NCBI RefSeq assembly: GCF_003002955.1
Contig: NZ_PVTJ01000011.1
Location: forward strand, 103,890-167,889
Source: Glycomyces artemisiae
GTDB lineage: Bacteria > Actinomycetota > Actinomycetes > Mycobacteriales > Micromonosporaceae
Direction of reading: 5' to 3'
DNA: 64,000 bases
In this document: positions 34,255 through 43,280 of the stretch, piece by piece
Layout of the letters: each line of letters starts with the position of its first letter
Position numbering within the stretch: position 1 is the first letter of the stretch
Notes under the pieces: model-generated
Databases searched by the model: none
What the model was told of the DNA's origin: nothing
The model's input: only the letters and a program-made list of their open reading frames with translations
Translations under genes and position numbers: made by a program

Positions 34255-34992
34255 ATGTCCCGCACCGACGACGTCATCAACGGCATCAAACAGCTCATCC
34301 TCCGCGGCGAGCTGCGCCCCGGCCAGCGCCTCCCCGTGGAGAGCGAGCTCGCCGCCACGCTGGAGGTGTCGCGCGGTTCGCTCCGCGAGGGCGTCCGCGC
34401 GCTGTCCATCCTCGGGGTCCTCAACACCCGCCAGGGCGACGGCACCTATGTGACCAGCCTCGACGTCTCGAAACTGCTGGCGCCGCTGGGGTTCCTGGTG
34501 GACCTCCAGGGCGAGGGGCAGGCCGAGCAGGTGCACGCGATCCGGCGGCTCCTCGAATGCGAGTCGGCCCGCCTCGCGGCCCCGCGCATCACCGGCGACG
34601 CCCTTGATGAAGCGGACGCGCTCCTCGACGAGGCGCAGCTGATCCTCGACACCAAGCCCGAGGAGCACGAGCGGATCATCGAGATCGACATCGCGTTCCA
34701 CCGCCTCATCGCCGACCACTCCGGGAACACCCTGCTCGCGGGGATGATCGAGGCGCTGGCAGGGCGCACGGTGCGCGAGCGGCTGTGGCGGAGCCTGCGG
34801 GAGGACGGCGCCGACCGCCGCGCGCACGAGGAGCACCTGGCGATCTGGCGGGCCCTGCGCAGCGGCGACGCCGACGCGGCCCGGGTGCGCATGGCGAACC
34901 ACCTCATCGGCGTGGAGGAAGCGGTCCGCCGTCTCGCCGACGAGCGCCCGGAAGCGGCAGATCATTCGAATGCCACCACCTCGGCGTCGTAG
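34255..34992 (+). CDS. GntR-family regulator, FadR subfamily
   Basis: A 245-aa protein. The N-terminal winged helix is clear (LRPGQRLPVESELAATLEVS, then RGSLREGVRALSILGVL, about 15-65). An all-helical FCD ligand domain (about 85-230) follows, with ESARLAAPR, EIDIAFHRLIADHSGN and EEHLAIWRAL; the Asp and His residues in these are typical metal/effector ligands. Such regulators sense carboxylated or sugar-derived metabolites. Divergence from the alpha-fucosidase makes that gene the obvious target. The start at 34255 gives a leaderless mRNA; an in-frame ATG 36 bases upstream overlaps the promoter. It overlaps the convergent GH42 gene by 31 bases. Confidence 0.88.
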   Translation: MSRTDDVINGIKQLILRGELRPGQRLPVESELAATLEVSRGSLREGVRALSILGVLNTRQGDGTYVTSLDVSKLLAPLGFLVDLQGEGQAEQVHAIRRLLECESARLAAPRITGDALDEADALLDEAQLILDTKPEEHERIIEIDIAFHRLIADHSGNTLLAGMIEALAGRTVRERLWRSLREDGADRRAHEEHLAIWRALRSGDADAARVRMANHLIGVEEAVRRLADERPEAADHSNATTSAS

Positions 34993-36965
34993 GCGCCGAG
35001 GATGAACCCGCCGTCGTGGCGCGCGTCGGCGAGCACGCCGGTGCCCTTGCCGTGGAACGCGATCGGTTTCGGTTCGGCGTCGAGGTTGAGGTAGAGCACG
35101 TGCCGGTCATCCAGGGCGCGGGCCATGACGCCCGCGGGGACCTGCGGGCCGGGGGCGACGCCGAGGCGGGCGAGTTCAGAGTCCAGGAGCGGGTCGAGGA
35201 TTTCACGCCGGGCCGGGAGCGCGACGTAGACGGCGCGTCCGGCGCCGTACCGGTTGGCGGTGACGAGCGCCGGGCGCCCGTCGAGCCCGGCGGCGCGGGC
35301 GAGGACGTCGGCGGTGCCGGGTTCCACCAGGTCGAACCGGGGCGTCGCGGCGGTGATCGTGCGGCCGTCGTACTCGACGTCGAGCTGCTCGACGCCGGTG
35401 CGGCCCAAGGCGAGTTCGTTGAGCATCGCGGTCTCCTCGTAGGAGCCGACGCGGATGCCGAAGACGTCGTCGAGGCGGCCCGGACGGGTGGCGGCGAACG
35501 CCTGCCCGTCGGCGTCCAATGTGGCTGAATACGAGGTCATGATCGCGGTGCCGCCCCGCTCCACGAAGTCGCGGACGCGTGCGGCGGCCGCTTCGTCGAG
35601 GACGAGCACGCCGGGGATGACCAGGAGCTTGTAGTCGAGGCCGCTGCGGGCGAGGTCGACCAGGCGCGCGTCGAGGTTGCGGTCGAGGACCGCTTCGAAC
35701 GCGGTCCGCGCCTGGGCGTCGTGCCGCTCGGGGAGGGCGGCGCTCGCGATCTGGCTCGGGAAGTCGAGGGCCACGGCGATCTCGGGGCGGGGCCGGTAAG
35801 GGAAGCCGCTGCCCTGGAGCTTCGCGAACTCGGCGGCGATCCGCCGGTACTCGTCGAGCTTGCGGTTCGGTCGGCCGTCCCAGTCGACCATGCCCTGGAG
35901 GAACTGCTCCTCCCCCGCGTGCATGGTCTGCCAGGTCCAGCCGCACACGAGCTGGTTGCCGAGCATGAGGGACGCGTACGCGGACTTGCGGATCGAGCCG
36001 GGCACGGCGGTCATGGTGGTGAACTCGGTGCACCAGAACGGGGTCGTGTTCTCGTACTGGATGCGGGCCATGCCGAACAGGGCGCCGCGCAGGCCGTCGT
36101 CGCCGATAGCCGTGCCGCCAGGGTAGAAGCCGTTCCCCGCGCGCGTGATCCGTCCCTTGTAGGCGATCGGCGCGTAGTCGAAGTGCTTGCCGTCGGCGTA
36201 GTACCACATGTTCGTTGTGGTGAGGACGCCAGGCGCGTTCGCGTCGACCACGTCGAGGAGCTCGCCGAGGTAGGTCTCCACTTCGTGCGAGACCAAGCGG
36301 CGGAAGTCGAGCACGCGCTCGGGGGCGCCCGAGTAGGTGCCGGACTTCGGGAGGCCGACGTCGGCGAAGTCGCCGACGCGGCGGGACCACCGGTGCCCGG
36401 CCCAGGCCGTGTTCAGCGCCTCGACGGTGCCGTACTTCTCCTGCAACCAGGCGATGAAGCGGGCCCTGACGGTCTCGGAGTAGGAGATCGGGCCGTCGCC
36501 GGGCTCGTTGTCGATGCCGAACGCGGCCAGCGCGGGGTGGGCGGCGTAGCGTTCGGTGACCTTGGCGGCGAAGCGCATCGCGTGCGAGCGGAACGCGGGG
36601 TCGCCGACGTCGTCCATGTACCGGTGGTTGGGGTAGAGGCGGTTCCCGTTCGCGTCGACCACGTCGATCGACGGGTGCTTGCGGTGCAGCCACAGCGGCG
36701 CGGGGCGCACGGCGAGGTCGAGAACGACGGCGATGCCGTGGTCCTGCATGAGGTCCATGACCTCGTCGAACCAGTCGAAGGTGAAGACGCCGTCGCTCGG
36801 TTCGAAGGTGTCCCAGGCGAGGTGGCCGAGGCGGACGAGGCGGATGCCGGCCTCGCGCATCATCGCGGCGTCGCGGCGCCACGTGGCCGGGTCGGAGTCG
36901 TGCGGGTGGTAGTTGGCGCCGACGATGAGGTCGGGCAGGTCCTGGCCTGCGGCGGAGCGGTTCAC
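34962..36965 (-). CDS. GH42-family beta-galactosidase (second copy)
   Basis: A 667-aa GH42 enzyme: N-terminal VGANYHPHDSDPATWRRD, acid/base Glu in GIDNEPGDG (about E151) and nucleophile Glu in FWCTEFTTM (about E312). A glutamine amidotransferase-like trimerisation domain and small C-terminal domain follow. The GTG at 36965 follows GGAGG. It lies 22 bases after the GH2 stop, so both are in one LacI-controlled operon. It is not a close duplicate of the 17363-19474 protein (different N-terminus and length), so a different linkage preference is likely. Confidence 0.9.
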   Translation of the reverse strand: MNRSAAGQDLPDLIVGANYHPHDSDPATWRRDAAMMREAGIRLVRLGHLAWDTFEPSDGVFTFDWFDEVMDLMQDHGIAVVLDLAVRPAPLWLHRKHPSIDVVDANGNRLYPNHRYMDDVGDPAFRSHAMRFAAKVTERYAAHPALAAFGIDNEPGDGPISYSETVRARFIAWLQEKYGTVEALNTAWAGHRWSRRVGDFADVGLPKSGTYSGAPERVLDFRRLVSHEVETYLGELLDVVDANAPGVLTTTNMWYYADGKHFDYAPIAYKGRITRAGNGFYPGGTAIGDDGLRGALFGMARIQYENTTPFWCTEFTTMTAVPGSIRKSAYASLMLGNQLVCGWTWQTMHAGEEQFLQGMVDWDGRPNRKLDEYRRIAAEFAKLQGSGFPYRPRPEIAVALDFPSQIASAALPERHDAQARTAFEAVLDRNLDARLVDLARSGLDYKLLVIPGVLVLDEAAAARVRDFVERGGTAIMTSYSATLDADGQAFAATRPGRLDDVFGIRVGSYEETAMLNELALGRTGVEQLDVEYDGRTITAATPRFDLVEPGTADVLARAAGLDGRPALVTANRYGAGRAVYVALPARREILDPLLDSELARLGVAPGPQVPAGVMARALDDRHVLYLNLDAEPKPIAFHGKGTGVLADARHDGGFILGAYDAEVVAFE

Positions 36966-36987
36966 GGGTGTCCTCCGGTTCGGCGGT

Positions 36988-39411
36988 TCAGTAGACCTTG
37001 ATGGAGTCGACGTCGATCGGCCGCTCCGGGAACGAGAGCCGGACGGCCTTGGCGAGGCGCACCGGGAACTCGAATTCCGGGGAGGCGTCCGATCCGGCGT
37101 CGGCGCAGTGGAGCGGCTCGAAGGTGTCGCCGTCAGGGCTCGTTTCGAGAACCCACGGGTGGACCGGGGGTTCGGCGAAGCGGACTTCGATCCTGTTGAC
37201 CTCGTAGGGGAATTCGAGGCTGGCGGTGAGCCACGCGCCGGGGCCGCGGTCGGCGGCCCGCCAGCATTCGGTGCTGCGCGGGTCGGTCGCGTGGCCGCCG
37301 CCGTGGCCGGGGAGGGCGCTGCTGGCGGCGACGGGGCGGTAGTCGGCGAGCGAGTAGGTGCCCGCGCCTTCGGGCGCCTCGGTGATGTACGGGGCGGGCG
37401 GCGCGAGCCTGCGCGGCCGGACGGGACGGGGCTCGCCGACCGCGGTGAGTTCGATCTCGACCGGGGCGAGCCCGTCCGAGGCGGCCCGGATGCGCTGGCG
37501 CCCGGGGACGTAGCTGCGGAACTCGATGGCGACGGCGCCGTCGTTGAGGCTCTCGGTCTCGGCGCCGAGGGTGATCGCGGTGCCCGAGGGGAAGAGTCCC
37601 TCGCCTTCGACGACGGTGAGCGTGACGGACCGCTCGGCGGCGACCCGCTCGCCGTCCGCGTCGAGGAACTCGACGATGAGCTGGGCGTCGCCGGTGCCGT
37701 CGGTGGGGATCTCGTCCGCGTCGGCGCGCAGGCGCATCGCGGCGGCCTCGCCGGGCGGCGGGAACGCGGGCGGCGCGATGCCGAGCAGGCGCTCGCGGTA
37801 CCAGTGCCAGGGGCGGCGCGGGAGCCGGTAGTAGTCGATGAGGCCGTTGCGGCCGCCGCCCTTGGCGATCGTCTTGTAATGGAAGGCGCACCAGAAGAGC
37901 TTCCCCGAGCGCCACGGGTAGTCGGTCTCGACGCCGTGGTGCCACTTCACCTCGTACTCGCCCGCGCCGTGGCCCTGCACGCCGTGGTACTCGGACACGA
38001 TGTTCGGGATGCCGGGGTCCATGAACAGCTCCGCGCCGTCGCCGTTGTACCCGGCGATGTCGCCGAGCACGTCGAAGCCCTTGCGCTGGGCGCCGCCGAC
38101 CGCGGCGGGCCGGGTCGGGTCGAGGACGTGGACGAGGTCCACGAGCTCCACGGTGAGCGCCTTCGCCTTGTCGACGACGCGGTCGTTGGTGAAGAACGCC
38201 TCGTTCCCGACGCTCCAGACGACGATGCTCGCGTGGTTGCGGTGGGTGCGGATCATCTCCCGCAGGGACTGCCGCAGGCTCTCCTCGAAGTCGGCCTCGT
38301 GCTCCTCGTGGACGGGGTAGGCGCTGGCGGTCCAGTAGCCTTCGGCCTCGTAGCCGCCCATGCCCCAGAAGTGGAGCTCGGACCAGAACAGGACGCCCTG
38401 CCGGTCGCATTCGGCCGCGAAGTACGGGTGGTGCGGGTAGTGGGAGCCGCGGATCATGTTCATGCCGATGGCCTTCACGAGCGCGACGTCGCGGCGGATG
38501 CCCGCCCTCGTCCCGGCGTCGCCCCAGCCGCCGCGGTTCTGGTGGACGTTGGCGCCGTGGAGGTCGAGGTGCTCGCCGTTGAGGAAGAAGCCCCGGTCGG
38601 CGGTGAACTCGAACCAGCGCACGCCGAACTCGGTGGACTGGGCGTCGCGGGCCTCGCCGTCGACGGACACGGTGGCAGTGAGGTCGTACAGGTGCGGGTG
38701 GTCGGGGTGCCACAGCAGCGGGTCGTCAAGGGCCCCTTCGAGTGCCACGGTCGCGGTGGCGCCGCCGGGGATCGTGGCGCGCTGCGGTCCGAGGTCGGCG
38801 ACGGGCCGGCCGGCCTGGGTGACCGCGGCGGTGACGTCCACGTCGACCGGGTGCGGCTCGTCGTTGACGACCTCGACGGCGGCGCGCACGAGGGCGCGCG
38901 CACGGTCGGCTTCGGGGGTGGTGACGCCGAGGCCGTGCCAGTCGATGCGGACCCGGTCGGCGACGATGACGCTGACGTCGCGGTAGATGCCGCCGTTGAA
39001 GCTGTAGTCGCCGCCGCGGGGCGCCAGGCGCGGGTTCCAGTGGTTGTCGACCCGCACGAAGACCTCGTTGGGTCCGGGTCGGACGAGGTCGGAGAGGTCG
39101 ACGGTGAAGGGCGTGTAGCCGCCGTCGTGGCGGCCCGCGGGCCGCCCGTTCACGAACACCTCGGCGGTCTGGAACACGCCGAGGAACTCCAGGGCGATCC
39201 ACTTCCCCGCCCACGACTCGGGCACGTCGAGGGTGCGGCGGTAGCAGCCGTGGCCGATGTAGAAGCGCAGCTCGCGGAAGTCCGGCAGGTCGAAGGAGTG
39301 CGGCAGGCCGACGTCGAACCAGTCGGGGTCGGCGGGTTCGCGCTCGGCGCCGGGGTGCTCGCCGTAGGCGAAGGTCCAGCCGTCGTTGACGAAGCGGTGC
39401 TCGCGGATCAT
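36988..39411 (-). CDS. GH2-family beta-galactosidase with C-terminal F5/8-type domain
   Basis: An 807-aa GH2 enzyme. The N-terminal jelly-roll (GHGCYRRTLDVPESWAGKW, FVNGRPAGRHDGGYTPF) and immunoglobulin-like domain precede the barrel. The acid/base Glu is in VWSVGNEAFF (about E404) and the nucleophile in IVSEYHGVQG (about E472). After a second Ig-like segment, residues about 660-807 look like a discoidin/F5/8 type C carbohydrate-binding domain (ATDPRSTECWRA, then HPWVLETSPDGDTFEPL). No signal peptide, so intracellular despite the binding domain. ATG 39411 follows AAAGG. The promoter holds LacI-type palindromes, and the GH42 gene follows. Confidence 0.88.
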   Translation of the reverse strand: MIREHRFVNDGWTFAYGEHPGAEREPADPDWFDVGLPHSFDLPDFRELRFYIGHGCYRRTLDVPESWAGKWIALEFLGVFQTAEVFVNGRPAGRHDGGYTPFTVDLSDLVRPGPNEVFVRVDNHWNPRLAPRGGDYSFNGGIYRDVSVIVADRVRIDWHGLGVTTPEADRARALVRAAVEVVNDEPHPVDVDVTAAVTQAGRPVADLGPQRATIPGGATATVALEGALDDPLLWHPDHPHLYDLTATVSVDGEARDAQSTEFGVRWFEFTADRGFFLNGEHLDLHGANVHQNRGGWGDAGTRAGIRRDVALVKAIGMNMIRGSHYPHHPYFAAECDRQGVLFWSELHFWGMGGYEAEGYWTASAYPVHEEHEADFEESLRQSLREMIRTHRNHASIVVWSVGNEAFFTNDRVVDKAKALTVELVDLVHVLDPTRPAAVGGAQRKGFDVLGDIAGYNGDGAELFMDPGIPNIVSEYHGVQGHGAGEYEVKWHHGVETDYPWRSGKLFWCAFHYKTIAKGGGRNGLIDYYRLPRRPWHWYRERLLGIAPPAFPPPGEAAAMRLRADADEIPTDGTGDAQLIVEFLDADGERVAAERSVTLTVVEGEGLFPSGTAITLGAETESLNDGAVAIEFRSYVPGRQRIRAASDGLAPVEIELTAVGEPRPVRPRRLAPPAPYITEAPEGAGTYSLADYRPVAASSALPGHGGGHATDPRSTECWRAADRGPGAWLTASLEFPYEVNRIEVRFAEPPVHPWVLETSPDGDTFEPLHCADAGSDASPEFEFPVRLAKAVRLSFPERPIDVDSIKVY

Positions 39412-39436
39412 GCGGGGGGCCTTTCGAAGGTGGGCG

Positions 39437-39485
39437 GTGAACCTTCACGAACAAGTTTCGGGAAGGTTCACGATAGGGTCGTGAA
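39437..39485. promoter_or_regulatory. LacI-type operators upstream of the GH2-GH42 operon
   Basis: The palindrome GTGAACCTTCAC is at 39437-39448. A second inverted repeat TTCACGA-N5-TCGTGAA spans 39467-39485. The first is repeated exactly at 41202-41213. Both share the TTCACGA core, so the adjacent LacI protein is the probable binder. Confidence 0.7.
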
Positions 39486-39512
39486 GAGGTGGTGTCAAGG
39501 GTGCGGCAGCGG

Positions 39513-40517
39513 TCAGGCCGAGCCCCTCCAGAGGAGCCTGGAGGGCACCGATCGCTCGATCGGGTCGATGCGGGCGAAGTCGGCGCCGGCGAGGATCTCG
39601 ACGATGTCCATGACGTGCCGGGCCAGCTCGTCGCGGTCGAGCGCGATCGAGGTGAGCGGCGGATCGACCGCCTCGCCCAGCGACAGGCCGTCGACGCCGA
39701 CGATGCGGACCCGGCCGGGCACGTCGATGCCCAGCGCGTGCGCGCTCTGCACGGCGCCGAGGGCCATGAGGTCGTTGAACATGAGCACCGCGTCGGTGTC
39801 GGGGTGCCGCTCCATCAGCTCGGCGAAGGCCCTGCCGCCGCCGGAGATCGACTCGTCGCCGATGACGACGCCCGACAGCGCCTCCCCCACGGCCTCCTCG
39901 TACCAGCGGCGCCGCGCCGAGGGCTCGTAGGTCCCGAAGTACCGCTGGAAGTGGCCGGACTCGACCATCCCGAAGCGCCGCGCCCCGCGGTCGCGCAGCT
40001 CCTTGACCGCCTCCTGTATCCCGGACTGCATGTCCAGGCCGACCGAGTGGAAGCCGGGGAGGCGCTCGGCGTCGTGCGGGACCTCGGACTCCATCCGCAC
40101 CACCGGGAGGCCGCCGCACACGTCGCGCAGGCGCTCGTCGGCGATGCCGAAGTGGCCGACGATGACGTCCACTTGCGGCGCGAGGAGGCTCAGCGCCTCC
40201 TCGACGCCGCTCTCCCCCGCCGTGAGCATGATCTGCCAGCCGCGCTCGGCCGCGGCGGCGAGGAGGGACGCGGCGATGTCGGTGTAGTACGGGTTGCCGA
40301 AGGACGCCACCATGACGCCGAGCGCGTGGGTCTTCTCGCGGGTCACGAGGTTGCGGGCGAAGCGGCTCGGGCGGTAGCCGAGGCGGTCGGCGGCCTCCAG
40401 GACCTTCCGCCGCGTCGACTCGCTGATGCCCCACGCGTCGTTCATCGCCCGCGAGACGGTCTGGCGGGACACGCCCGCCGCCTCCGCGACGTCGATGATC
40501 GTCACCCGCTTCGCCAC
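39513..40517 (-). CDS. LacI-family transcriptional repressor
   Basis: A 334-aa repressor. The N-terminal HTH is VTIIDVAEAAGVSRQTVSRA (about 5-24), with the hinge helix in SRFARNLVTRE. A periplasmic-binding-protein-like sugar sensor follows, with ALGVMVASFGNPYYTDI and VVIGDESISGGGRAF. The C-terminus ends RLLWRGSA, near normal length. The GTG at 40517 follows AAGGAG. It is downstream of, and overlaps by 16 bases, the unknown 226-aa gene, and lies upstream of GH2-GH42 on the same strand. It likely represses both itself and GH2-GH42 through GTGAACCTTCAC sites, released by a galactoside. Confidence 0.92.
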   Translation of the reverse strand: MAKRVTIIDVAEAAGVSRQTVSRAMNDAWGISESTRRKVLEAADRLGYRPSRFARNLVTREKTHALGVMVASFGNPYYTDIAASLLAAAAERGWQIMLTAGESGVEEALSLLAPQVDVIVGHFGIADERLRDVCGGLPVVRMESEVPHDAERLPGFHSVGLDMQSGIQEAVKELRDRGARRFGMVESGHFQRYFGTYEPSARRRWYEEAVGEALSGVVIGDESISGGGRAFAELMERHPDTDAVLMFNDLMALGAVQSAHALGIDVPGRVRIVGVDGLSLGEAVDPPLTSIALDRDELARHVMDIVEILAGADFARIDPIERSVPSRLLWRGSA

Positions 40518-41182
40518 GTGACCGCTCCTTCCCCGTTGCGGGCCATCGTATTGGCACCCGCGGTCGAGGGTTCGGCGCGGGAGCCGCGGCGGCGGAGCGC
40601 GTCCGTGTCCACGGGGAGGGCGGCGCGCACGTCGGCGCGGGCGGCCTCGACGATCGGCGGCAGGTCGGCGCCGCGGAAGCCGCGGGCCGCGCCGACGATG
40701 AGCCTGCGGCCGTCCCAGGCGGCGGCCACGGCCCGGTCCGCGCCCGCGGCGACGAGCCATTCGGCGTCGCCGTCCTCGAAGACGCGGACCTCGACGCCCG
40801 GATGCGGCGAGGAGAACGAGAAGCCGCCCTGCGCGACCACCGGCACGGTCGTGTCGGCGACCAGCACGCGGTCGGCGGCGCTCAGAAACGCCTCCATCGC
40901 GTGCGGGCCGTTCTCGACCCGCACGAGGTCCGCGAGGCCGAGACGCCGGTGGCCGGGGGCGGCTTCCGTCGGGCCCCAGTGCCAGCGGAGCCTGCCGAGC
41001 GCCGGGGACGCTCCGGCCTCCGCGGGCCGCGCGGAGTCGAGGGAGAGGTCGAAGTCCTCGATCCCGGGCCCGCCGCGCAGGGCCGCTCGGAACGGGCCGC
41101 TCCCCAGGAGGAAGCGCTCGTGCGCGGGCGCACGGAGGTCGACGGGGCTCGGGTGCGCAGCGCGCGGGTCGTCGGGCGTCAC
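40502..41182 (-). CDS. Unknown 226-aa protein co-transcribed with the LacI repressor
   Basis: I do not recognise this protein. The GTG at 41182 follows GAGGAGGAGG, one of the best ribosome sites in the window, so it is real. The N-terminal half (RFLLGSGPFRAALRGG, IEDFDLSLDSARP, GRLRWHWGPTEAAPGHRRL) and the middle (FSFSSPHPGVEVRVF, AAAWDGRRLIVGAARG) read as beta-rich, a little like the N-terminal sandwich of a large glycosidase, without catalytic residues. No signal peptide. It is the first gene of the operon, directly behind the GTGAACCTTCAC operator, and overlaps lacI by 16 bases, which implies a role in the same sugar response. It may be a glycosidase remnant. Confidence 0.6.
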   Translation of the reverse strand: MTPDDPRAAHPSPVDLRAPAHERFLLGSGPFRAALRGGPGIEDFDLSLDSARPAEAGASPALGRLRWHWGPTEAAPGHRRLGLADLVRVENGPHAMEAFLSAADRVLVADTTVPVVAQGGFSFSSPHPGVEVRVFEDGDAEWLVAAGADRAVAAAWDGRRLIVGAARGFRGADLPPIVEAARADVRAALPVDTDALRRRGSRAEPSTAGANTMARNGEGAVTWRSG

Positions 41183-41517
41183 GGCCTCCTCCTCAGCGGT
41201 GGTGAACCTTCACGATAATGTTCCGGCGACTCGGGGGCAAGAGCGCAGACCTTCCTTCATCGCCGCGCCGAAAGATACGATGTATGAGATTCGAGCACTC
41301 AAGCCCTTGAATCTATCGGGCCTAGATTTCTGGGCAAACCAGTCATAATCAGGGCAGTTTGTTTCACTAGTAAACACTGTCATCAGATTTTTAGGGGCGC
41401 GAACTCTTGTGCGCGGCCACGACGCGGGTTAGTTTCATATATCAACAAAACCAAATCGATGGCTCCCCGCTGCCCGCCGACTCCCCTCCGGGCAGCTGCC
41501 TGCGAGAGGACAGTTCC
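41183..41517. other. 335-base divergent control region, LacI operon and second ABC operon
   Basis: No gene is supported. It holds the LacI operator (41202-41213), an AT-rich stretch (about 41265-41450), and an imperfect inverted repeat CAGTTTGTTT-N7-AAACACTG-like at 41355-41379 (TGTTT/AAACA arms) that could bind a second LacI-type regulator. A CATATATC box near 41435 is a possible -10 for the binding-protein gene. The run GAGAGGA at 41503-41509 is that gene's ribosome site. Confidence 0.5.
41202..41213 (-). promoter_or_regulatory. LacI-type operator before the unknown gene/lacI operon
   Basis: GTGAACCTTCAC, a 5-2-5 palindrome identical to the one at 39437-39448, followed by GATAA as the 39467 site is followed by GATAG-type sequence. 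It is about 20 bases from the GTG at 41182, suiting autorepression. Confidence 0.7.
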
Positions 41518-43206
41518 ATGCAATCCCCTACCCCCTCAACGCCGTTCAAGCGCCGGTCCCTGTTCAAGGGCACCGCGCTGGGCGCCCTCGGCGCGGCGGG
41601 CCTCCCGTTCGCCGCCGCCTGCTCCGACATCGAGTCCAACAACGGCAGCACGCAGGCCACCGAGGGCTTCGACTTCCTTCCCACGCACGAGGACTGGCCG
41701 CTCCCGGTCCAGCCCGACCTGGTCGGCGAGCCGCCGAACCACCCTTCCGCGTTCACGTCCTACCCCGAGCCGGTCCAGGCCATCACCGACCTGCCCTCCG
41801 GCACCGGCTCCTACGAGCTGACCGTGCCCTGCTGGGGCACCCCGCCGGCGCAGGACGACCCGTACTTCGCAGCGGTCTCCGAGGCCTGGGGCGGCACGAA
41901 GGTCACGCTCCGCCAGGGCGACGGCATGACCTACGGCGACACGGCGGTCCAGTGGGTCAAGGCCGACGAGTACGGCGACGGCATCCAGCTGTTCAACTAC
42001 ATGACCGGCTCCTTCAGCAACTTCCAGGAGACCGTCGTCAACTCCTTCTACGACCTCACCGAGATCGTGCAGGGCGACATCGCCGAGCGCTGGCCGCTCC
42101 TGGCCGCCCTGCCGACCGACTCGTGGGGACAGGCCGTGTGGTCCAAGGACCCCGACGACCCCGACACCGCGGGCATCTACGCCATCCCCATGACCTACAG
42201 CGGCGGCCAGGGCAACGGCATCCTCGCCCGCACCGACCTCCTGGAGGCCGAGGGCCTGGCGATGCCGACCACCGTCGAAGAGCTCCTTGAGGTCTCCCGC
42301 GCGTGGACCACCGACTCGCGGTGGGCCTTCGTGGGCCTGGACTGGTTCATCGGGCAGTGGTTCGGCCTCGGCGGCATCGACGGCTGGAACTGGGACCCCG
42401 AGCAGAAGAAGATGGTGAACAACATCGAGCGGCCCGAGTTCACCGAGCTCATGGAGTTCCGCCGCACCCTCTGGGACGAGGGGCTCATGCACCCCGACGC
42501 CCCGACCGGGACCCTCGACGCCGCCGCGATGCAGGAGGCCGGGCAGGTCATGTTCACCCAGGACAACCTCGTCCGGTGGGACGACTTCAACCAGAAGGTC
42601 AAACGGGGCGAGGCCGAGGGCGCGGTCGCACCGCTCCCGCCGCTGGCCGCCAAGGGCCGCACGCCCATCGTGACAGTGTCCCCCGGGATCGCCGGCTGGA
42701 CCTTCCTCAACAAGAGCCTCTCCAAGGAGCAGGTCGAGGAGATCCTGGACGTCGCGAACTGGTGCGCCGCGCCGTACGGCACCACCGAGCGCCAGCTGCT
42801 CGAATACGGCGTCGAGGGCACGCACTTCGACTTCGGCGCCGACGGCAACCCCGTGTTCTCCACGCCGGGCGTGGAGATCGTCAAGAACCCGGTGAACTAC
42901 AAGGCGTTCGCCCAGGTCGACACCTTCCTCACGGGCGACCCCGACATGGTCGCCGACCGCTTCGAGTACAACGCCTCGATCCAGCAGTACATCGTGGAGC
43001 CCCCCTTCCAGGGCATCCGCATCGAGGCCCCCGCCGCCGCGAAGGCCGCGGGCACCACCCTGTGGGACCAGCAGCAGGACATCGCCTTCGGGCGCGCCGA
43101 GCTCTCCTCCATCCCCGAGATGGTCGAGACGTACCTCGACAACGGCGGCGAAGAGGCGCGTCAGTACTACACCGACGCTTACAAGGCCGTTTACGGCGAA
43201 GAGTAG
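41518..43206 (+). CDS. ABC transporter sugar-binding lipoprotein with Tat-like signal
   Basis: A 562-aa binding protein. The N-terminus carries a twin-arginine motif (KRRSLFKGTALGALG) and a lipobox FAAAC, so it is probably Tat-exported and lipidated. The mature part is a long family 1-type solute-binding protein (GIYAIPMTYSGGQGNGILAR, GWNWDPEQKKMVNN), again in the over-500-aa LplA-like class. ATG 41518 follows GAGAGGA. Two permeases follow on the same strand. The order (binding protein first) differs from the 28.7-32.3 kb system. No ATPase is encoded nearby. Ligand unknown; probably an oligosaccharide. Confidence 0.87.
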   Translation: MQSPTPSTPFKRRSLFKGTALGALGAAGLPFAAACSDIESNNGSTQATEGFDFLPTHEDWPLPVQPDLVGEPPNHPSAFTSYPEPVQAITDLPSGTGSYELTVPCWGTPPAQDDPYFAAVSEAWGGTKVTLRQGDGMTYGDTAVQWVKADEYGDGIQLFNYMTGSFSNFQETVVNSFYDLTEIVQGDIAERWPLLAALPTDSWGQAVWSKDPDDPDTAGIYAIPMTYSGGQGNGILARTDLLEAEGLAMPTTVEELLEVSRAWTTDSRWAFVGLDWFIGQWFGLGGIDGWNWDPEQKKMVNNIERPEFTELMEFRRTLWDEGLMHPDAPTGTLDAAAMQEAGQVMFTQDNLVRWDDFNQKVKRGEAEGAVAPLPPLAAKGRTPIVTVSPGIAGWTFLNKSLSKEQVEEILDVANWCAAPYGTTERQLLEYGVEGTHFDFGADGNPVFSTPGVEIVKNPVNYKAFAQVDTFLTGDPDMVADRFEYNASIQQYIVEPPFQGIRIEAPAAAKAAGTTLWDQQQDIAFGRAELSSIPEMVETYLDNGGEEARQYYTDAYKAVYGEE

Positions 43207-43280
43207 TGAACCGGTGGGGCGGTCCGAGGGGGCCGCCCGACCGCCCCTGCAACGGATCTAGACGACTGGAATCTCAAGCG

